Assembly: GCF_000331775.1 (NCBI RefSeq)
Contig: NZ_CAPJ01000057.1
Coordinates: 1-9,500 of the forward strand
Length of the DNA stretch: 9,500 nucleotides
DNA from: Xanthomonas translucens pv. translucens DSM 18974
GTDB taxonomy: Bacteria; Pseudomonadota; Gammaproteobacteria; Xanthomonadales; Xanthomonadaceae
Direction: 5' to 3'
Position numbers and translations under genes: made by a program. A model generated the notes under the pieces. It saw nothing but the letters and a program-made list of their open reading frames with translations, did not search any database and had not been told where the DNA came from. This document shows positions 5,728 to 9,500 of the stretch, in pieces; the stretch's first letter is position 1, and each line of letters opens with the position of its first letter.

Positions 5728-7125
5728 CTACTTGCCGCGGACGTGCTTCATCAGGCGCCGCTTCTTGGCGACCTGGCGCTCGGTCAGCACGTTCTTCTTG
5801 CCTTCGTACGGATTGGCGCCTTCGCGGAACATGAAGCGCACCGGCGTGCCGACCAGTTTGAAGCGCTTGCGGAAGAAATTCTCCAGATAGCGCTTGTACG
5901 ACTCCGGCAGCACCTTCAGCCGGGTGCCGTGGACGATGAAGGTCGGCGGATTGCTGCCGCCCGGATGCACGTAGCGCAGCTTGGAGACGTGGCCGCGGAT
6001 GCTCGGCGGCGGATTGGTCTCGTAGGCCACTTCCAGCGCCTGGTTGACTTCGCTGGTGCTGAAGACGCGCACAGCCGAGGCATGCGCGCTGTGGATCGCG
6101 CGGAACAGTTCGCGCAGGCCGGAGCCGTGCTTGGCCGAGATCCGCACCGCTTCGGCCCAGGGTACGAAGCCGAGCTTGCGCGACAGCAGCGCCTCGGCCT
6201 GCTCGCGCTGGTAGTCGGTCAGCCCGTCCCACTTGTTGACCGCCACCACCAGGGCGCGGCCGGCGTCCAGAATCGCGCCGAGCACGCTGGCGTCCTGGTC
6301 GGTGACGCCTTCGGTGGCATCGAGCAGCAGCACCGCGACCTCGCATTGCTCGATCGCCTGCAGCGTCTTGAACACGCTGAACTTCTCCACCGCCTCCTCG
6401 ACCCGGCCGCGCCGGCGCAGGCCGGCGGTGTCGATCAGCCGGTACAGGCGATCGTCGCGTTGCAGGTCCACCGCGATCGAATCGCGGGTGGTACCCGGCA
6501 CTTCGGACGCGATCATCCGCTCCTCGCCGAGCAAGCGGTTGACCAGCGTCGACTTGCCGACGTTGGGACGGCCGACGAAGGCGATGCGCATGCGCGCAGG
6601 ATCGGTGTCCAGCGTGGCGCCGGCGCCCTCTTCGGGCAAGCGCGACAGCACTTCCTCGAGCAGGTCGTCGATGCCATGGCGGTGCGCCGCGGACACCGCA
6701 ATCGCCTCGCCCAGGCCGTAGCGCGCGAACTCGGCGCGCACCTGGTCTTCGTCGGTGCCGTCGATCTTGTTGATCAGCAGCAGCGTCGGCCGCGCCAGCT
6801 TGCGCAGCCAGGCCAGGATCTCGTCGTCGAGGGAGGACGAACCCTCGCGGCCATCGACCACGAACAGCACCAGGTCGGCTTCGCCGGCCGCGGAGCGCGC
6901 CTGCTCCGCAGTGGCGCCGGCCAGGCCTTCTTCCTCGCCGGAAATGCCGCCCGTGTCGACGATCACGAACGGGGTGTCCGGCTCCAGCCGGCACACCCCA
7001 TAGTTGCGATCGCGAGTGACACCGGGCTGGTCATGGACCAGCGCGTCGCGGCTGCGCGTGAGCGCATTGAATAGCGTGGACTTGCCGACATTCGGCCGTC
7101 CAACCAGGGCGACCAGCGGCAGCAT
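5728..7125 (-). CDS. der: ribosome biogenesis GTPase Der (EngA)
   Basis: This essential 465-residue GTPase helps assemble the 50S ribosomal subunit. It has the hallmark tandem G domains. G domain 1 shows GRPNVGKS (9-16), PGVTRD (34-39), DTGG (57-60) and NKID (119-122). G domain 2 shows GRPNVGKS (185-192), PGTTRD (210-215), DTAG (232-235) and NKWD (297-300). A KH-like domain fills about 352-440, followed by a basic tail ending [12 protein letters not shown]. All GTPase motifs are intact and the length is normal. The start is supported by a strong Shine-Dalgarno (AAGGAA at 7132-7137, six bases before the ATG). The gene lies 15 bases after bamB, the usual gammaproteobacterial order, and seven bases before mobA, which is a less familiar downstream partner. 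Confidence 0.98.
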   Translation of the reverse strand: MLPLVALVGRPNVGKSTLFNALTRSRDALVHDQPGVTRDRNYGVCRLEPDTPFVIVDTGGISGEEEGLAGATAEQARSAAGEADLVLFVVDGREGSSSLDDEILAWLRKLARPTLLLINKIDGTDEDQVRAEFARYGLGEAIAVSAAHRHGIDDLLEEVLSRLPEEGAGATLDTDPARMRIAFVGRPNVGKSTLVNRLLGEERMIASEVPGTTRDSIAVDLQRDDRLYRLIDTAGLRRRGRVEEAVEKFSVFKTLQAIEQCEVAVLLLDATEGVTDQDASVLGAILDAGRALVVAVNKWDGLTDYQREQAEALLSRKLGFVPWAEAVRISAKHGSGLRELFRAIHSAHASAVRVFSTSEVNQALEVAYETNPPPSIRGHVSKLRYVHPGGSNPPTFIVHGTRLKVLPESYKRYLENFFRKRFKLVGTPVRFMFREGANPYEGKKNVLTERQVAKKRRLMKHVRGK

Positions 7126-7131
7126 CGCGAA

Positions 7132-7137
7132 TTCCTT
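7132..7137 (-). promoter_or_regulatory. Shine-Dalgarno site of der
   Basis: On the - strand the 15-base bamB-der gap reads as a purine-rich stretch with AAGGAA six bases before the der ATG (7125-7123). It is the clearest ribosome binding site in the window and fixes the der start. Confidence 0.8.
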
Positions 7138-7140
7138 CCC

Positions 7141-8496
7141 TTATTGACCCAACCGGAACGCGGTCAGGTCGCCTTTCGTGTTCTGGACCAGCAGGATGCC
7201 ATCGGCCACCACCGGCTGCGCTACCAGCGCCTTGCGTCCCACCCGCTCGCGTGCGGCGATCTCGCCGTTGTCGAGCTTCAACCAATGCAGGTAACCCTTG
7301 TAGTCGCCGACCACCGCGTAGTCGCCCTGGATCGCCACGCCGGTCAGCGAACGCCGTGCCAGCGCCGGCTGCGACCAGGTCGCCGAGCCGGTGGCCTTGT
7401 CCAGCGCCCACACCGAACCGGCGTTGTCGGCCACCACCACGCTACTGGAACTGACGCCGACACCGCCGGCGCCGCCATGATCGCGGGTCCACAGCGGACG
7501 CCCGCTGGGGCCTTCCAGCGCCACGGTCTGATTCTTGAAGCTGGTCGCGTACAGGGTGGTGCCTTCCAACACCGGCGCGCCGTCCACGTCGGCCATGCGC
7601 TCCAGTTCGGTACGCCCTTCCGGCACGCCGATGGTCTGCTCCCACAGCACGCGCCCATCCTGCATCGCCAGCGCCGCCAGGGTGCCGTCGTCGTTGCCGA
7701 TGAACAGCACGCCCGGGCCGGACACCACCGGCGCGTTGCCGCGCACGGTCAGGGTTGGCAGTTCCTGCGCGTGGAACCAGCGCTGCTGGCCGCTGCTCGC
7801 ATCGAACGCGGTGACGTGGCCATCGTTGCTACGCACGAACACCAGGTTCTGCGAAACCACCGGCGCGGCGATCACTTCGTTGGGCACCTTGGCGTGCCAC
7901 TTCTCGGTACCGCTGGCGGCGTCGAGCGCGATCACTTCGCCGTTCAGGCCGCCGACGACGACCAAGCCCTCGCCCACGCCAGGACCACCGGCGAAGCGCG
8001 GCAGCGGACGGTTCTTCTCCAGCCGCTTGCGCTCCTTGGCCTGCTGCTTCTCGTTGCGCAGGCGCTGCTTGTAGGCCACGCGCTCGTCCTTGGACAGGCC
8101 CTTGCTGGACTCCCCCTCGACCTGGCTCTCCGGCTGCGCCTGCACCTGCGACATGCGCTCCTTGCGCGCCTTCTTGGCGTCGTATTCCCACAGCGTCTTG
8201 CCGGTCTGCAGGTCCAGCGCGTAGACCGAACCGGAGGCCGCGGCCAGGTACACCTTGCCGTCGGCCACGGCCGGATGCTGGCGCACGCCGATCCGCTTCT
8301 CACCCTTGCCGGCATCGGTGGACCACAGCTTGACGACCTTCACCGACGGCTTGAAATCGACCAGTTCGGCAGGCTCGGCGGCCTTCTTGGCGGCCGCGTC
8401 CTTGCCTGCGAACCAGCCCTTGACCGTGCTGCAGCCGGACAGCGCCAGACCCAGCAGCGCGATGGTCGCGATGCGCTTGAACATGACTACCTTCAT
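7141..8496 (-). CDS. bamB: outer membrane protein assembly factor BamB (lipoprotein)
   Basis: BamB is a lipoprotein of the BAM complex that supports BamA in folding outer-membrane proteins. The N-terminus is a lipoprotein signal: basic start, hydrophobic core and lipobox LSGC with the lipidated Cys22. The rest is a beta-propeller of PQQ-like repeats, seen as repeated ALD..tG...W units, for example VYALDLQTGKTLW (91-103), VIALDAASGTEKW (188-200), VTAFDASSGQQRW (228-240), LAALAMQDGRVLW (273-285) and VWALDKATGSATW (362-374). The 451 residues exceed E. coli BamB (392). The excess is mostly a charged Lys/Arg/Glu/Gln-rich stretch at about 107-168 (7993-8178) after the first clear blade. The start at 8496 overlaps the yfgM stop by one base (TGATG) and has GGAG eight bases upstream; Met5 (8484) is an alternative start. 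Confidence 0.95.
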   Translation of the reverse strand: MKVVMFKRIATIALLGLALSGCSTVKGWFAGKDAAAKKAAEPAELVDFKPSVKVVKLWSTDAGKGEKRIGVRQHPAVADGKVYLAAASGSVYALDLQTGKTLWEYDAKKARKERMSQVQAQPESQVEGESSKGLSKDERVAYKQRLRNEKQQAKERKRLEKNRPLPRFAGGPGVGEGLVVVGGLNGEVIALDAASGTEKWHAKVPNEVIAAPVVSQNLVFVRSNDGHVTAFDASSGQQRWFHAQELPTLTVRGNAPVVSGPGVLFIGNDDGTLAALAMQDGRVLWEQTIGVPEGRTELERMADVDGAPVLEGTTLYATSFKNQTVALEGPSGRPLWTRDHGGAGGVGVSSSSVVVADNAGSVWALDKATGSATWSQPALARRSLTGVAIQGDYAVVGDYKGYLHWLKLDNGEIAARERVGRKALVAQPVVADGILLVQNTKGDLTAFRLGQ

Positions 8497-9134
8497 CAGA
8501 TCGGCTCCGCAGGATTCGGCACGGTGCCGCCCGCATCCATCAATTTCGTTTCCAGCAGTCGCCGTTGCGGCGCCGCCACGTCCAGGGTGGTCAACGACTT
8601 GGCGTACGCCTCGCGTGCCGCGTCGCGCTTGCCCTGCGCGATCAGCGCATCGCCACGGATCTCCAGGCTCTGGTTGTCGTCGGCCATGGCCAGCAGCTTC
8701 AGCGCGTCATCGCTCTTGCCGGTCTCGATCAGCAACCGCGCCACGCGCTGGTCGACCAGCAGCTTCAGCTCGCCCTCGGCCTTGAGGCCGCGCAGCGTCG
8801 CCAGGGCCTGGTCGTACTTGTTGTCATCGGCTTGCGCCTTGGCCAGGCGCAGCGCGGCCAGTTCGGCATAGATGTTGGCCGGACCCTGCTGCAGCGCCGC
8901 CATGTCCTTGCTGGCCTTGTCCAGTTGCTTGGCCTGGATGCTCTTGAGCACGGCGTCGTAGCGGGAATTGGCCAGCGCCAGGTCGTTGGAATGCTGCTTG
9001 GTCCACCACTGCCAGCCAATGATCGCGCCGACGCCCAGGGCAATGCCGCCGATCAGGCCGGCGCCGTTTTTCCTGAGCCAAGTGCGGACGCGTTCGCTTT
9101 GTTCGTGCTCGTCGAGCAGGTCGTCGATCGCCAT
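8496..9134 (-). CDS. yfgM: YfgM family inner-membrane protein (Sec translocon ancillary, TPR)
   Basis: This 212-residue protein is anchored by one N-terminal transmembrane helix and has a periplasmic TPR-like domain. The short cytoplasmic part MAIDDLLDEHEQSERVRTWL is followed by the helix at about 25-45 (GAGLIGGIALGVGAIIGWQW), which closely resembles YfgM of E. coli (206 residues). Ala/Leu-rich helical repeats then run to the end, including IYAELAALRLAKAQ and LEIRGDALIAQGKRDAAREAY. By family knowledge YfgM associates with SecYEG and the chaperone PpiD and links translocation to periplasmic folding. The frame is open 36 codons further upstream, but those residues do not resemble the family and would overlap rodZ, so the ATG at 9134 is chosen. 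The stop overlaps the bamB ATG by one base. Confidence 0.9.
   Translation of the reverse strand: MAIDDLLDEHEQSERVRTWLRKNGAGLIGGIALGVGAIIGWQWWTKQHSNDLALANSRYDAVLKSIQAKQLDKASKDMAALQQGPANIYAELAALRLAKAQADDNKYDQALATLRGLKAEGELKLLVDQRVARLLIETGKSDDALKLLAMADDNQSLEIRGDALIAQGKRDAAREAYAKSLTTLDVAAPQRRLLETKLMDAGGTVPNPAEPI
8505..8508 (-). promoter_or_regulatory. Shine-Dalgarno site of bamB
   Basis: GGAG on the - strand, eight bases before the ATG at 8496, lies inside the 3' end of yfgM. It supports the longer bamB start over Met5. The AAGG between the two ATGs could instead serve the ATG at 8484. Confidence 0.55.
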
Positions 9135-9146
9135 GCGTACTCTCGC

Positions 9147-9163
9147 CCCGCCGCAACGACGGG
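9147..9163 (-). other. small hairpin in the rodZ-yfgM gap
   Basis: On the - strand transcript, 9163-9157 can pair with 9153-9147 to form a seven-base stem (one G-U pair) with a three-base loop. It lies 35 bases after the rodZ stop and 12 bases before the yfgM ATG. No U-run follows, so it is not an obvious terminator; it could affect yfgM translation or mRNA processing, or be chance in GC-rich DNA. Confidence 0.3.
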
Positions 9164-9198
9164 ACATGAAATGTTGAGATTGAGGAACCGCGCCGCCG

Positions 9199-9500
9199 TC
9201 ACTCGGACGCTGGCACCACGGAACCGTCAGAGGATACCGCAAAGCGGGCCACGTTCGCGCGCTTGTACGGCGTCAGATCCACGGTACTACCGGATTGCTG
9301 AACCTGGACCGCCGAGGCATTGCCGAGCACGATGCGGCCCACTTGACCCGGCGCGTAGTCGCGCTTTTCGCCGGCTTTCAGCAATGCCTTCTCCAGCGGC
9401 GTGCCGTCCGGGGCGATGATCTGCACCCAGCTGTCGCCCTGGAACGACAGGCTCAGGCCGGGCTTGTCCGGCTCGCTGGAGGCGCGCGGCAGCGGCGTCA
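9199..9500 (-). CDS. rodZ: cytoskeletal protein RodZ, C-terminal part, truncated by window edge
   Basis: Only the last 99 codons are in the window; the frame stays open to the right edge. They match the periplasmic C-terminal DUF4115 domain of RodZ. The signs are GDSWVQIIAPDGTPL, then LLKAGEKRDY, then IVLGNASAVQV, then VDLTPYKRANVARFAV close to the end. The GTG at 9426 is an internal Val in SWVQ, not a start. By family knowledge RodZ is a bitopic inner-membrane protein whose cytoplasmic helix-turn-helix domain binds MreB to maintain rod shape; those parts lie outside the window. It is 64 bases upstream of yfgM. In E. coli, ispG and hisS lie between rodZ and yfgM; here they are absent. Confidence 0.9.
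   Translation of the reverse strand, partial: TPLPRASSEPDKPGLSLSFQGDSWVQIIAPDGTPLEKALLKAGEKRDYAPGQVGRIVLGNASAVQVQQSGSTVDLTPYKRANVARFAVSSDGSVVPASE

Noticed and set aside
5557..7074. Long + strand open frame opposite der
   Set aside because: Der is unambiguous on the other strand with both G domains intact; this frame is its antisense shadow.
7144..8871. Long + strand open frame opposite bamB and yfgM
   Set aside because: It spans two well-supported - strand genes and has the same low-complexity His/Arg/Leu composition as the other shadows.
9135..9242. Upstream extension of yfgM by 36 codons
   Set aside because: It would overlap the end of rodZ, and its residues do not match the YfgM family, whose N-terminus begins at the ATG at 9134.

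Overview
The window is high-GC gammaproteobacterial chromosome, most likely from the Xanthomonadaceae (Xanthomonas, Pseudoxanthomonas, Lysobacter or a close relative). The support is the rodZ-yfgM-bamB-der cluster with gammaproteobacterial-type proteins, the strong GC bias at third codon positions, and two copies of a GTAG-headed REP palindrome of the kind common in xanthomonads and pseudomonads. Genus is an inference; no marker here fixes it. Coding density is very high. No intergenic gap exceeds 300 bases, and no phage, insertion sequence, CRISPR array, tRNA or rRNA was seen.

Layout. At the left edge is the 3' part of an alpha/beta hydrolase gene on the + strand (1-512). Everything else runs on the - strand and reads right to left. 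First comes the C-terminal end of rodZ (9500-9199). Then yfgM (9134-8496), bamB (8496-7141) and der (7125-5728) form a tight cluster for cell-shape control, envelope biogenesis and ribosome assembly. mobA (5720-5115), moeA (5118-3901) and a rhodanese-MoeB fusion (3838-2699) follow with almost no break and act in molybdenum cofactor synthesis. Last is a KefB/KefC-type cation/proton antiporter gene (2446-608), set apart by a 252-base gap.

How the genes relate. BamB is a lipoprotein of the outer-membrane protein assembly machine, YfgM is an inner-membrane partner of the Sec translocon and periplasmic chaperones, and Der matures the 50S ribosomal subunit; RodZ anchors MreB. MoeB adenylates the sulfur carrier MoaD, MoeA inserts molybdate into molybdopterin, and MobA adds GMP to make the guanine dinucleotide form used by DMSO-reductase-family enzymes. 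The stop/start overlaps at yfgM/bamB and mobA/moeA and the short gaps at bamB/der (15 nt) and der/mobA (7 nt) suggest one long transcription unit.

Non-coding structure. Two REP doublets (REPIN-like) with identical arms sit at gene 3' ends. One fills the gap between the convergent hydrolase and antiporter genes; the other lies just after moeB. The antiporter gene and moeB both lack a good Shine-Dalgarno sequence, and each has a -10-like hexamer exactly six bases before its ATG, which is the geometry expected of leaderless transcripts.

Overall this looks like ordinary core genome. I see no convincing undescribed system. The points most worth checking are the N-terminal rhodanese fusion on MoeB, the charged insertion in BamB, the two leaderless-start candidates and the REP doublets.
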